From Phycobacter sedimenti (GTDB lineage Bacteria; Pseudomonadota; Alphaproteobacteria; Rhodobacterales; Rhodobacteraceae), in the NCBI RefSeq assembly GCF_038148855.1, contig NZ_JBBVGR010000001.1:62001-126000 (forward strand): DNA of 64,000 nucleotides. Direction: 5' to 3'. Below, in pieces: positions 51,713-59,755 of this stretch. The notes beneath the pieces were generated by a model. It made no database searches, was not told where the DNA came from, and was given only the letters and a program-made list of their open reading frames with translations. The number at the start of each line of letters is the position of its first letter. Position 1 is the first letter of the stretch. A program made the position numbers and the translations under genes.

Positions 51713-53006
51713 ATGCAAAGAGTTTCGAGAAAGCGGCCACCGAACCGCCCTGCCCCAACACGGCCCACGCCCGCTCTGCGGCGTCGCGTCCGATCAAGGA
51801 GGCCGCCTTGGCCCGCACCCTCTGTTCTCGCACCTCGAGGCTGGCGGGCTGTTGAAGATCGTGACTGACCTCGAGCCGCTCCCCGTCTTTCTTCAGCAAG
51901 ACCACAGTGGCTTGCGTTTCGCTCAGATTATCGTCGGCTGTCACATCAATACGGGCGCGCAACGCGACCAACCTGGGATCCGCGCAGATCGCATCGCTGT
52001 AGCTTTCGAGCCGGGCCGTATCGATTCCAAGCGCCTGCATGGCGAGCACCGTTCGATAGGAAAACTTGGCGCCAAGGCCGCTATCCGGTTCTGGCTGATT
52101 GCAAACCGATATCCAGCGCGGATGCGTCTTCACCTCCAGTCGGGCAATCTCGGGGGCAGCCAGGTCCAGCTCGCGCGCGGCTTCAAGGGCGGCATGCAAA
52201 CCATGGCAGCAGGCGTGAAACTTGTGACTGACTGTTTCAAACAGCCAGACCTCGCCCAGCCCATTCAACATCTCGCGCACATTTCCCTCGCCATGATGGA
52301 TGGCGCCAAACCCGAACGGACCTTCCAGGGCTGTTGCATTGGCCGCAAACCCCGCCGCCACGAGCTGTGCGGCCTCAACACCTGCGGAGGCAGCAATCCC
52401 GGCATTATAGGGTTTTCCCATAGTCCCAAATTGCGCTTTGAGCCCTGCCGCACGGGTCGCGGCCAAGCCAAAGGCCCCCGCCATCTGCGCCTCGGAGAGC
52501 CCCAACAGGCGCCCTGCCGCAGCGGTGGCCCCAAAGGCGCCCGCTGTCGCGGTCTGGTGAAATCCGACCTCATAGTGCGACCGCCCCAGCCACAGGCCAA
52601 GCCGGATGGAGACCTCCATTCCGATCAGTGCCGCCTCAAGACAATCCTGCAAGCCTTTGTCTTTCCAATGCGCGATGGCAAAGGCAGCCGGAAAGATCGC
52701 GACCGAGGGGTGGCCGATATGGGCAAAATGCGTGTCATCATAGTCGAGCGCATGACTGACGGTCCCGTTGACCAGAGCGGCCATCCGAGCAGGCGCATGA
52801 CCACCGCCAAACACCGCCGCCTGCGGCGTGCCGCTTTCCGCTTTGGCAAGGTTGCGCAGGATGTGGCCAACCGGTTCGCCAGCCCCGGCGCGCCCGCACG
52901 AGAGCCAGTCCAGGGCCGAAAGTCGCGCAATTTCAGTGGCAAGCGCACTGGGACGGACAGGCCCACAGGAAAATGCCGCCAACTCTTTGGTGAAACCGTC
53001 GCTCAT
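51711..53006 (-). CDS. MmgE/PrpD family protein
   Basis: A 431-residue protein of the 2-methylcitrate dehydratase / cis-aconitate decarboxylase / iminodisuccinate epimerase family. It has an all-helical N-domain (LVNGTVSHALDYDDTHFAHIGHPS, the family signature with active-site Asp and His) and a lid domain (FHACCHGLHAALEAA). No prp genes are nearby, so it is not necessarily in propionate metabolism. The ATG at 53006 has GGGAGG 5 nt upstream. It follows the RatA-like gene by 25 bp on the same strand. Confidence 0.88.
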   Translation of the reverse strand: MSDGFTKELAAFSCGPVRPSALATEIARLSALDWLSCGRAGAGEPVGHILRNLAKAESGTPQAAVFGGGHAPARMAALVNGTVSHALDYDDTHFAHIGHPSVAIFPAAFAIAHWKDKGLQDCLEAALIGMEVSIRLGLWLGRSHYEVGFHQTATAGAFGATAAAGRLLGLSEAQMAGAFGLAATRAAGLKAQFGTMGKPYNAGIAASAGVEAAQLVAAGFAANATALEGPFGFGAIHHGEGNVREMLNGLGEVWLFETVSHKFHACCHGLHAALEAARELDLAAPEIARLEVKTHPRWISVCNQPEPDSGLGAKFSYRTVLAMQALGIDTARLESYSDAICADPRLVALRARIDVTADDNLSETQATVVLLKKDGERLEVSHDLQQPASLEVREQRVRAKAASLIGRDAAERAWAVLGQGGSVAAFSKLFA

Positions 53007-53031
53007 CTCGCCTCCCGCCGCGCGGGAGGCC

Positions 53032-53478
53032 CTATCCATAAAGCTCGGCCGCGCGTTTCTCGAATGCGCGCACGATGCGCTGCATTGCCTCGTTGAATAC
53101 CACCCCGATAATGCCCTGAAGCACCGCGTTCTTGAACTCGAAATCGACAAAAAAGGCCACATCGCAGCCCCCATCGGGGCGATCCGCAAACGCCCAGTTG
53201 GATTTCATATAGCGAAACGGACCATCCAGATATTCTGTATCGATCTTGTGCTCGCCGGGGAACAGCGTCACCCGGCTGCCGAACCGTTCACGGAACACCT
53301 TGAAGGAGATCACCAGATCGGCCTCCATCACCTCGGCCGCGCCTTGGGGAGTGCGGCTGCGAATGCGTGCTGCGGCGCACCAGGGCAAGAATTTGGGGTA
53401 CTCTGCCACATCCGCGACCAGGTCGTACATCTGCTGTGCCGTGTAAGGCATCTGGCGGTTTTCCGAGTGGGTAGGCAT
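53032..53478 (-). CDS. RatA/COQ10-type START-domain protein
   Basis: A 148-residue helix-grip protein of the polyketide cyclase/dehydrase family (COQ10/RatA). Typical blocks are YTAQQMYDLVADVAEYPKFL, WCAAARI and VDFEFKNAVLQGIIGVVFNEA. Relatives bind ubiquinone and assist respiration; the RatA toxin name comes from E. coli. The ATG at 53478 gives the usual start MPTHSENRQMPY; a longer frame from 53517 is possible. Commonly annotated as a ubiquinone-binding protein in this order. Confidence 0.88.
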   Translation of the reverse strand: MPTHSENRQMPYTAQQMYDLVADVAEYPKFLPWCAAARIRSRTPQGAAEVMEADLVISFKVFRERFGSRVTLFPGEHKIDTEYLDGPFRYMKSNWAFADRPDGGCDVAFFVDFEFKNAVLQGIIGVVFNEAMQRIVRAFEKRAAELYG

Positions 53479-53553
53479 GGCTGAGGCAATATTCCTGCTT
53501 TGATCGTGCCGCGTCATGTCCTATGAACGCGCGGGAAATTCAAGGGGTCAGCC

Positions 53554-54099
53554 ATGTCACAGCGTCCATATGTCATCGATGTGATGATTTCAGCCAAGGC
53601 CATTGCCGCGCGGATCGAGGAGCTGTGCGGCGATATTCATGCGGAATTTGCTGATACCGACAAGCTGGTCGTGGTCGGCCTCCTGCGCGGCAGTTTCGTT
53701 TTCATCGCGGATCTGGTCCGCGAACTGGATCTGCCGATCGAGGTGGATTTTCTCGAAGCCTCATCCTATGGCGACGCCATGGAAAGCAGCCGGGAAGTAC
53801 GAATTCTCAAGGACTTGCGCGGTGCCATTGAAGGGCGTGACGTGCTGGTCGTGGAGGATATCGTCGATACCGGCCACACGCTCAACCACGTGATCAAGCT
53901 CCTCGAAAGCCGCAAGCCCGCGCGGCTCAAATCTATCGCGCTTCTCGACAAGCCGTCCCGCCGAGAGGTAGATTTCCGCTCCGACTGGATTGGTTTTGAG
54001 ATCCCGGATGAATTTGTTGTCGGTTACGGCATCGATTTTGCCCAGAGAAACCGTAACCTGCCCCATATCGGCAAGGTCCGCTTCCTTGAAGAAGGCTGA
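53554..54099 (+). CDS. hpt: Hypoxanthine phosphoribosyltransferase
   Basis: A 181-residue purine salvage enzyme joining hypoxanthine or guanine to PRPP. The PRPP-binding motif is VVEDIVDTGHTL, the flexible-loop region is DFLEASSYGD, and the base-contacting DKPSRREVDF and VVGYGIDF segments are conserved. Length is normal. It converges on the amidohydrolase gene with 3 bp between stops. Confidence 0.95.
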   Translation: MSQRPYVIDVMISAKAIAARIEELCGDIHAEFADTDKLVVVGLLRGSFVFIADLVRELDLPIEVDFLEASSYGDAMESSREVRILKDLRGAIEGRDVLVVEDIVDTGHTLNHVIKLLESRKPARLKSIALLDKPSRREVDFRSDWIGFEIPDEFVVGYGIDFAQRNRNLPHIGKVRFLEEG

Positions 54100-54102
54100 T
54101 CG

Positions 54103-55266
54103 CTAGCGGTTACCTTTTGGGGTTTCGTTCAGGATCGCATCAATAACACCGGCAAAAACCGCGGATCCCACCGGGATGATCTCGTCTGGAAAGTCATAGT
54201 CGGGATTGTGCAGCTGGGGCATACCTTCACCGGCTCCCAACCAGAACATCGCTGACTTGGAGACCTTGGCGAATTGGCCAAAATCCTCCGACCAGGGCTG
54301 TGGTTGCTGCCACACCTTTGGATCGTACCCGTTTGACTTTGCAGCATTAGTGAGGATTTCCGCGGCCTCGGGGTGATTTGTGCAGGCCTCGAACACATCG
54401 TCAAAGGAAACCATGCATTCCAGCCCCTCATCGGTGCAGACCCGGCGTGCCTCCTGCGTGACGGCCTCGACCAGCACTGACATGCGTTCGTCCGTCACGG
54501 TCCGCAAAGTGAGCCAGATTTCAGCCTCTCCGGGAGCGATGCCAAAGGTGGCCTCGCCCAGCCACGCATGGGTCAGCGTGACCAAGGCGTAATCGGGCGT
54601 GCGATCACCGCCCGGCCCCAAAGCCACAAGCGACGGCATAAGCCGTGTCATGGCCCCCGCTGGCGAGCGCCCATCCTGGGGCGCCGCAGCATGAGAGGTC
54701 TTGCCCTTGAGCTTTAGCCGCATCCCGCACGAAGCGCAGTTTGCCGGGCCAGTGCAGATGGCAATCTGCCCTCGAGCCAGCCCAGGGTAGTTGTGCAGTG
54801 CAAAGGAATAATCCGGTTTGATCCGCTCGAACTGCGGATCTGCAATGACGGCCGCTGCGCCCTTGCCGGTTTCTTCGGCAGGCTGGAAGAGCAAGACGAC
54901 CTGTCCACATGCCGGGCGTTGTTGCGACAGGCGATCCGCAAGGGCCGCCACCATGACCATATGCCCGTCATGGCCGCACAGATGTCCACGCCCGGAGTGG
55001 ATGGAGCGATACGGCGCCGCCGACTGCTCTGTGATCGGAAGGCCATCAAGCTCGCAGCGGATCAGGACCGCAGGACCGTCTTCTGCGCCCCGAAAAACGG
55101 CTGCAACGCCGTGTCCCCCAAGGCCGGTCAACAGCGCGTCTGGTGAATGCTCGCTCAGGTATCTGGCGATATGCGCAGCAGTTTTCTCTTCAGAGCCAGA
55201 GACTTCTGGGATCTTGTGAAGGTCGTGGCGCAGCCGGGTGAGCCGCGCCAGCTGTTCTGGCGTCAT
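54103..55266 (-). CDS. M20 family amidohydrolase (hippurate hydrolase-like)
   Basis: A 387-residue metallo-amidohydrolase of the AmhX/HipO/IAA-amino-acid hydrolase group. Metal-binding features are CGHDGH at 97-102 (Cys and His ligands) and PAEETGKG around 129-136 with the catalytic glutamate. A dimerisation domain is inserted near residues 180-290. Natural substrates are N-acyl amino acids. Its ATG overlaps the lipA stop by 4 bp (ATGA), so its translation depends on lipA, a puzzling pairing. Confidence 0.88.
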   Translation of the reverse strand: MTPEQLARLTRLRHDLHKIPEVSGSEEKTAAHIARYLSEHSPDALLTGLGGHGVAAVFRGAEDGPAVLIRCELDGLPITEQSAAPYRSIHSGRGHLCGHDGHMVMVAALADRLSQQRPACGQVVLLFQPAEETGKGAAAVIADPQFERIKPDYSFALHNYPGLARGQIAICTGPANCASCGMRLKLKGKTSHAAAPQDGRSPAGAMTRLMPSLVALGPGGDRTPDYALVTLTHAWLGEATFGIAPGEAEIWLTLRTVTDERMSVLVEAVTQEARRVCTDEGLECMVSFDDVFEACTNHPEAAEILTNAAKSNGYDPKVWQQPQPWSEDFGQFAKVSKSAMFWLGAGEGMPQLHNPDYDFPDEIIPVGSAVFAGVIDAILNETPKGNR

Positions 55267-56216
55267 GCAAGCCCCAGCTTGGCATTGCGGGCCTCACGCA
55301 GGCGGGCAAAATCATCTCCAGCGTGATAGGAGGAGCGTGTCAGCGGCGTGGCAGAAACCATCAGGAAACCTTTGCCATAGGCGGCTTTTTCGTAGGATTC
55401 GAACTCTTCCGGAGTTACGAACCGGTCCACCGCATGGTGTTTGGGCGTCGGCTGCAGATACTGTCCGATGGTCAGGAAATCGATGTCTGCCGCCCGCATG
55501 TCGTCCATGACCTGACGCACGGCCTGCGCGTCCTCGCCAAGGCCCACCATGATACCGGATTTCGTGAACATGGAAGGATCCAGTTCCTTCACCCGTTGCA
55601 GCAGCCGCAGCGAATGGAAGTAGCGCGCACCCGGTCGCACCTCGGGGTAAAGGCCGGGCACTGTCTCGAGGTTATGATTGAACACATCCGGGCGGGCTTC
55701 CACAACGGTTTCAAGTGCTTCCGGGCCGCACTTGATGAAGTCCGGGGTCAGGATTTCGATGGTTGTCCTTGGGCTGCGGTGGCGCACGGCGCGGATGGTC
55801 TGGGCGAAATGCTCGGCCCCGCCATCCTCGATGTCATCGCGATCAACCGAAGTGATCACCACGTGGTTCAGACCGAGTTTTTCAACCGCATGGGCCACCC
55901 GGCCCGGCTCAAAAGCGTCCAGCGCCTCTGGCGGCTTGCCGGTTGCAATGTTGCAGAAGGTACAGGCACGCGTGCAGACCTCGCCCATGATCATCATCGT
56001 GGCGTGTCCCTGGCTCCAACACTCGCCCACGTTCGGACAACCAGCTTCCTCACACACCGTGACGAGGTTGTTTTCCCGCATGATCTTGTGAGTGTCCGCA
56101 TACCCCTTGCCACCGGGCGCCTTGACGCGAATCCAGCTGGGCTTTTTGGGCTGAGCATTATCGGGGCGATGCGCCTTTTCCGGGTGGCGCTGCGCGGGGA
56201 TTTTCAGGTCTCTCAC
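55263..56216 (-). CDS. lipA: Lipoyl synthase
   Basis: A 317-residue radical SAM enzyme inserting two sulfurs into octanoyl-lipoyl domains. It has both clusters: the auxiliary cluster cysteines 55, 60 and 66 (CEEAGCPNVGEC) and the radical SAM CTRACTFC (81, 85, 88). The RSSYHAG near the C-terminus supplies the conserved serine. The start is the GTG at 56216, giving VRDLKIPAQRHPEKAHRP, which matches orthologues and has AAGGG 9 nt upstream; the longer frame is not conserved. Confidence 0.96.
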   Translation of the reverse strand: MRDLKIPAQRHPEKAHRPDNAQPKKPSWIRVKAPGGKGYADTHKIMRENNLVTVCEEAGCPNVGECWSQGHATMMIMGEVCTRACTFCNIATGKPPEALDAFEPGRVAHAVEKLGLNHVVITSVDRDDIEDGGAEHFAQTIRAVRHRSPRTTIEILTPDFIKCGPEALETVVEARPDVFNHNLETVPGLYPEVRPGARYFHSLRLLQRVKELDPSMFTKSGIMVGLGEDAQAVRQVMDDMRAADIDFLTIGQYLQPTPKHHAVDRFVTPEEFESYEKAAYGKGFLMVSATPLTRSSYHAGDDFARLREARNAKLGLA

Positions 56217-56464
56217 GGGGTTTTTCCCTTGCGGCAACAGTTTGATGTTCCATGTAGCACAGGCGCATGAGGATGACACGGCCATTTCTGCATGGCTGGC
56301 TTTCAAGAATTGCAAAGACGCGTGAATATTGCCTTTCCATTTCAGGTCCCGAACTTCGTTCTGCAGTGCCGCAGGCCCATTCGCACCCGCAGCATTTCCC
56401 ATTGCACCTTTTGCGTTCGTTTAATAGGTCAGCGCACAAAACCAACTTGTCGATGGAGACTGTC

Positions 56465-57013
56465 ATGAAAGCCGGCGTCAAACTGCCCGAAGTAACCTAC
56501 CACACCCGCGTGCGTGACGATTCGATCGAAGGTCCGAACCCGTTTCGCTGGGAAGACAAGACCACAGCCGACTACTTTGCCGGAAAGCGGGTCGTCCTGT
56601 TCTCCTTGCCCGGCGCCTTTACCCCGACCTGCTCGACCTACCAGCTGCCCGGGTTCGAAAATGGTTTTGCGGATTTTCAGGCCGAGGGCATCGATGCCAT
56701 CTACTGCATGTCGGTCAATGACAGTTTTGTGATGAACAAATGGGCCGAGGCGCAAAAGATTGAAAACGTTCAGGTCATCCCCGATGGGTCCGGCGAATTC
56801 ACCCGCAAGATGGGTATGCTGGTCGCCAAGGATAACCTCGGTTTTGGCGCACGTAGCTGGCGCTATGCGGCCGTTGTGAATGATGGCGTGATTGAAGCGT
56901 GGTTCGAAGAGCCGGGCCTGTCCGACAATCACCCCGAAGACCCCTATGGCGTGTCCTCGCCGGACACCGTGCTGTCCTACCTGAAGACTGCGAAGTCCGA
57001 AGTGGCTGCCTGA
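56465..57013 (+). CDS. Peroxiredoxin (Prx5/hybrid type)
   Basis: A 182-residue thiol peroxidase reducing H2O2 and organic peroxides. The peroxidatic Cys56 is in PGAFTPTCS, and a second Cys81 (YCMSVND) is present. WAEAQKIENVQVIPDGSGEFT fits the Prx5 group that often carries a fused glutaredoxin, here absent. GGAGA precedes the ATG. It is convergent with oxyR, so peroxide control is plausible. Confidence 0.93.
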   Translation: MKAGVKLPEVTYHTRVRDDSIEGPNPFRWEDKTTADYFAGKRVVLFSLPGAFTPTCSTYQLPGFENGFADFQAEGIDAIYCMSVNDSFVMNKWAEAQKIENVQVIPDGSGEFTRKMGMLVAKDNLGFGARSWRYAAVVNDGVIEAWFEEPGLSDNHPEDPYGVSSPDTVLSYLKTAKSEVAA

Positions 57014-57030
57014 TAGCAGGCAGGAGTGTT

Positions 57031-57065
57031 GGCTCAGCGGGCATCAGACAGGCGCCTGCTGAGCC
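57031..57065. terminator. Hairpin between peroxiredoxin and oxyR
   Basis: 12-bp stem GGCTCAGCGGGC (57031-57042) / GCCTGCTGAGCC (57054-57065, one G:U) with an 11-nt loop in the convergent gap. There is no clear T run, so termination is probable but not strong. Confidence 0.5.
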
Positions 57066-57068
57066 GTT

Positions 57069-58016
57069 CTAGGTACCGGCATCCACCGCAGGTGCTGCTC
57101 TGCTCTCGGTAACGATTTGCAGGCCGACCGCGCCGACGACCTCCAGCAGTTGCTCAAACCAGTCCGTTGCCTCGGTTGTATCACGCCGCACCAGGCCGAT
57201 CCGCCGATAGGGTTCGGGCGAAGGAAACCGCTGAACGCACAGCCCGTCGGCAGCAGCACATTCGGCACGCATGGCCAGTTCCGGCATCAGGGTCAATCCG
57301 AACCCGGCGGCCACCAGCCGAGACAGGGTGGCAAGGGAGCCGGCCCCCATGTTGATCTCGGGCGCGTTGCGCTGCATGCCGCAGATTTCCAGCGCCTGAT
57401 CCGTCAGGCAGTGACCGTCCTCCAAAAGCATCAATTGTTCCGAGTGCAGATCCTGCGGGCGGATCTCGGTCCCTTCTGCATTGATCTGGGCCAGCCGTTT
57501 GGCCGAACCGGCAAGCAGGAAACGATCCTGAAACAGTTCCACCTCCACCAGCCCATGCCCGCCGGTCGGCAAGGCCAGGATCGCAGCATCCAGATCTCCG
57601 GTTCGCAGCGCGGCAAGAACACGTTCCGTGGTCGCCTCACGGACCTGAATCGACAACTGAAGATCGGTCGCGCGCAACCGAGCCAGGACCCCCGGAAGCA
57701 GATAAGGCGCGAGCGTCGGGATAACCCCAAGCGCCAGGCTGCGCTGACCATTGGTTTGCTCGCGCGCCATGCGCCCCAATTGTTCGGCCGCGGTCAGCAC
57801 CGCCTCGGCTTGCTGCAGAACCTGACGGCCCAACGGCGTCAACACAACGTCCCGCGCCCGGCGCTCCACCAGCAACCCGCCCATCGCTTCTTCCAGGGAC
57901 TGGATTTGCACAGAAAGCGCTGGCTGAGACACATGGCAAAGCTCGGCAGCCCGGCCAAAGTTCCGCTGGTCGCACAAAGCCCGGAAATAGGTGAGTTGAC
58001 GCAATGTGAAGTTCAT
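57069..58016 (-). CDS. oxyR: Peroxide-sensing LysR regulator OxyR
   Basis: A 315-residue LysR-type activator. An N-terminal winged HTH (FGRAAELCHVSQPALSVQI) is followed by the effector domain. The redox pair is Cys203 and Cys212 in EDGHCLTDQALEIC, the exact arrangement of E. coli OxyR Cys199/Cys208 that forms a disulfide on oxidation. It controls peroxide defence genes; the neighbouring peroxiredoxin is a likely target. It faces away from the DUF6456-like gene, which lies upstream on the same strand by 75 bp. Confidence 0.94.
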   Translation of the reverse strand: MNFTLRQLTYFRALCDQRNFGRAAELCHVSQPALSVQIQSLEEAMGGLLVERRARDVVLTPLGRQVLQQAEAVLTAAEQLGRMAREQTNGQRSLALGVIPTLAPYLLPGVLARLRATDLQLSIQVREATTERVLAALRTGDLDAAILALPTGGHGLVEVELFQDRFLLAGSAKRLAQINAEGTEIRPQDLHSEQLMLLEDGHCLTDQALEICGMQRNAPEINMGAGSLATLSRLVAAGFGLTLMPELAMRAECAAADGLCVQRFPSPEPYRRIGLVRRDTTEATDWFEQLLEVVGAVGLQIVTESRAAPAVDAGT

Positions 58017-58091
58017 AACTTCAAATTATTCAGTTTCACCATCACCGCAAGCCTTGATTATGGGCTGGCAAATGGCGCCGCTCCTTCCGGT

Positions 58092-59144
58092 TCACCCGAT
58101 TTTTCGTTCGCCGGTTTCTGTGCCATCGATTGCGTCGTAGTGTGACTTGAGCTGTTGCAGGGCAATCCGCAGCACGATCTTCCCCGAACGCGCAGACCAG
58201 CCCAATTGCCGCTCCGCCGTTTCAAGACCTTCAAGATAGCAGCAACAGCGCAGGGCAATATCGCTGAGCCCTGCCCCAAGTGCCGACAACGCCTGTTTCG
58301 CGCGGCGTTCCGCGTCTCGGGCGCAGGGGCTGGACAGTTTTACTGTTCGGCTTGTACCGCAGGTAAGGCTGTCAAAATGACTTGCCTCTTGCGACAGATG
58401 CTGCCCAACCTGGGCAACCTCAAAGTCTTCCCGCAGGCGTTTGCCGGCCTGAACCAGATCTGCAGGCAGAAACGGTTCGCCATTCTTGTCGAACAGGCGC
58501 GCCAGCATGTCCAAAGGGGTCTCGCCCGCCCCGTACCGCGACCTTCGCGGACGGGGCTGTTGTTTGCCATTCGGCGTGGCCATGCCTGGAGACAGGTTGC
58601 ATTCGACCCGGCTCCGCGCCCTGTTTTCCCGTTCGGCCACGATGCGTGTCAGTGCATTGCGCCCATTCTGCGTGATCTGGTAGCGGCTCAGCCGTCCCGC
58701 TCGCGTGCAGGAAATCCACCCGAGCAAGGCCATGGCACCGGCAAGCCCCCGGTGAACGGGAAATTTGACCTCTGCCGTATCGCCCTGCCGTACAACGACG
58801 GCATTTTCCATTCCATCGGCGACGGCAAGAACCGCACCGGGCTGCGACAAGCGGGTCAATACCTCTGCCGATCGCTCCTCCAGCGCATTGGCCTGGTAAT
58901 TGGTGGGACCAGCCGCACCCGCCTGCCTAACATGCCAGCGGGCCAGTTCTGTCAGCATGCCGTCAATCAACGGGTCTTCGCGCTGGTTCTCGATCCTGCG
59001 CACCTGACGCAGAACGGTTGAGGGATGGCATCCTGCACGCCGTGCAAGTTTGCGGATGGATTGCCCGGTCTCGGTGTGTTCCAGATAACGCAAGGCATCT
59101 TCGGGAACCCAATCCGGCAGCTTCGAGACAGTCAGTGTACACAT
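58092..59144 (-). CDS. Helix-turn-helix protein, DUF6456-like
   Basis: A 350-residue protein. The N-terminus (MCTLTVSKLPDWV) leads into an HTH (ESIRKLAR-like TGQSIRKLARRAGCHPSTVLRQVRRIEN). A middle winged region follows (AMALLGWISCTRAGRLSRYQITQNGRNALTRI), then a C-terminal helical domain (DFEVAQVGQHLSQEASHFDSL; LQQLKSHYDAI). I associate it with DUF6456, an alphaproteobacterial family of unknown role. It is presumably a DNA-binding regulator. The ATG at 59144 has GGGGA upstream; the extended frame has cysteine-rich non-conserved codons. Confidence 0.75.
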   Translation of the reverse strand: MCTLTVSKLPDWVPEDALRYLEHTETGQSIRKLARRAGCHPSTVLRQVRRIENQREDPLIDGMLTELARWHVRQAGAAGPTNYQANALEERSAEVLTRLSQPGAVLAVADGMENAVVVRQGDTAEVKFPVHRGLAGAMALLGWISCTRAGRLSRYQITQNGRNALTRIVAERENRARSRVECNLSPGMATPNGKQQPRPRRSRYGAGETPLDMLARLFDKNGEPFLPADLVQAGKRLREDFEVAQVGQHLSQEASHFDSLTCGTSRTVKLSSPCARDAERRAKQALSALGAGLSDIALRCCCYLEGLETAERQLGWSARSGKIVLRIALQQLKSHYDAIDGTETGERKIG

Positions 59145-59348
59145 CTTAAAAGATCCCCAATCGTCACAGAGGCAAATACTCCACCATCCGCCCCCTTGGT
59201 TCTCCACAGGCACGTCGTGGCCTACCCACCTGTTTTTGAACAAAACTTCGCGACTCCCCATCATTGTTGCCAAATTTGTCTCAATCAACAGGCAATAGAC
59301 CGTTCGCCGAAAGTGTCGAGCCCGCAACACCCGCTTTGGTTGTGTTAT

Positions 59349-59364
59349 GACAACGCTCGTTGTC
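59349..59364. promoter_or_regulatory. GACAAC-N4-GTTGTC palindrome
   Basis: Perfect 6-bp inverted repeat just upstream of the ribosome binding site (GAAAGGA) of the small gene at 59385, in the divergent gap with the HTH gene. Candidate operator or leader hairpin. Confidence 0.35.
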
Positions 59365-59384
59365 GTTCAGGAAAGGATCTTTCG

Positions 59385-59675
59385 ATGCAAGATGCCCTAA
59401 GCCGCCTGTCTTCGCTCCACCGCCCCCGTTTGCTGGTGCGCGCCGCGCGAATTGGCGCCGCCACCTACATCCGGGACAAGACGCTTCATCGTCTTTTGGG
59501 ATACGGCACCTTGCCGAAACCGTCGGCGGCCATCCTGAAGCTTCTGGACATTGAATTCGTGCTGAATGCGCGCCGCCTGTCCGGCGATGCGGGATACACC
59601 ATGGCACGTCATATCGATGTATTGATTGCCCTCATGGGAGAGGCCAATCTCTTGCGCCTCAGCAAAGCCGGCTGA
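59385..59675 (+). CDS. Small conserved protein, DUF6477-like
   Basis: A 96-residue helical, basic, cysteine-free protein (MQDALSRLSSLHRPRLLVRAAR). It has no signal or membrane segment. I associate it with DUF6477 of Rhodobacterales, with modest certainty. The ATG at 59385 follows GAAAGGA by 7 nt. It is transcribed away from the DUF6456-like HTH gene, and the two may be functionally linked. Confidence 0.7.
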   Translation: MQDALSRLSSLHRPRLLVRAARIGAATYIRDKTLHRLLGYGTLPKPSAAILKLLDIEFVLNARRLSGDAGYTMARHIDVLIALMGEANLLRLSKAG

Positions 59676-59681
59676 TCGCGC

Positions 59682-59715
59682 AAAGAAAAGGGCGGCAGCC
59701 CGAACGCCACCGCCC
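59682..59715 (-). terminator. Terminator of the mttB-family gene
   Basis: On the minus strand, GGGCGGTGGC pairs with GCTGCCGCCC (59690-59715, 10 bp with two G:U, 6-nt loop), followed by TTTTCTTT. Confidence 0.7.
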
Positions 59716-59755
59716 CAAGAGGAATTGTTGTCTTGCCAGTGCCAGCGACCCGACG

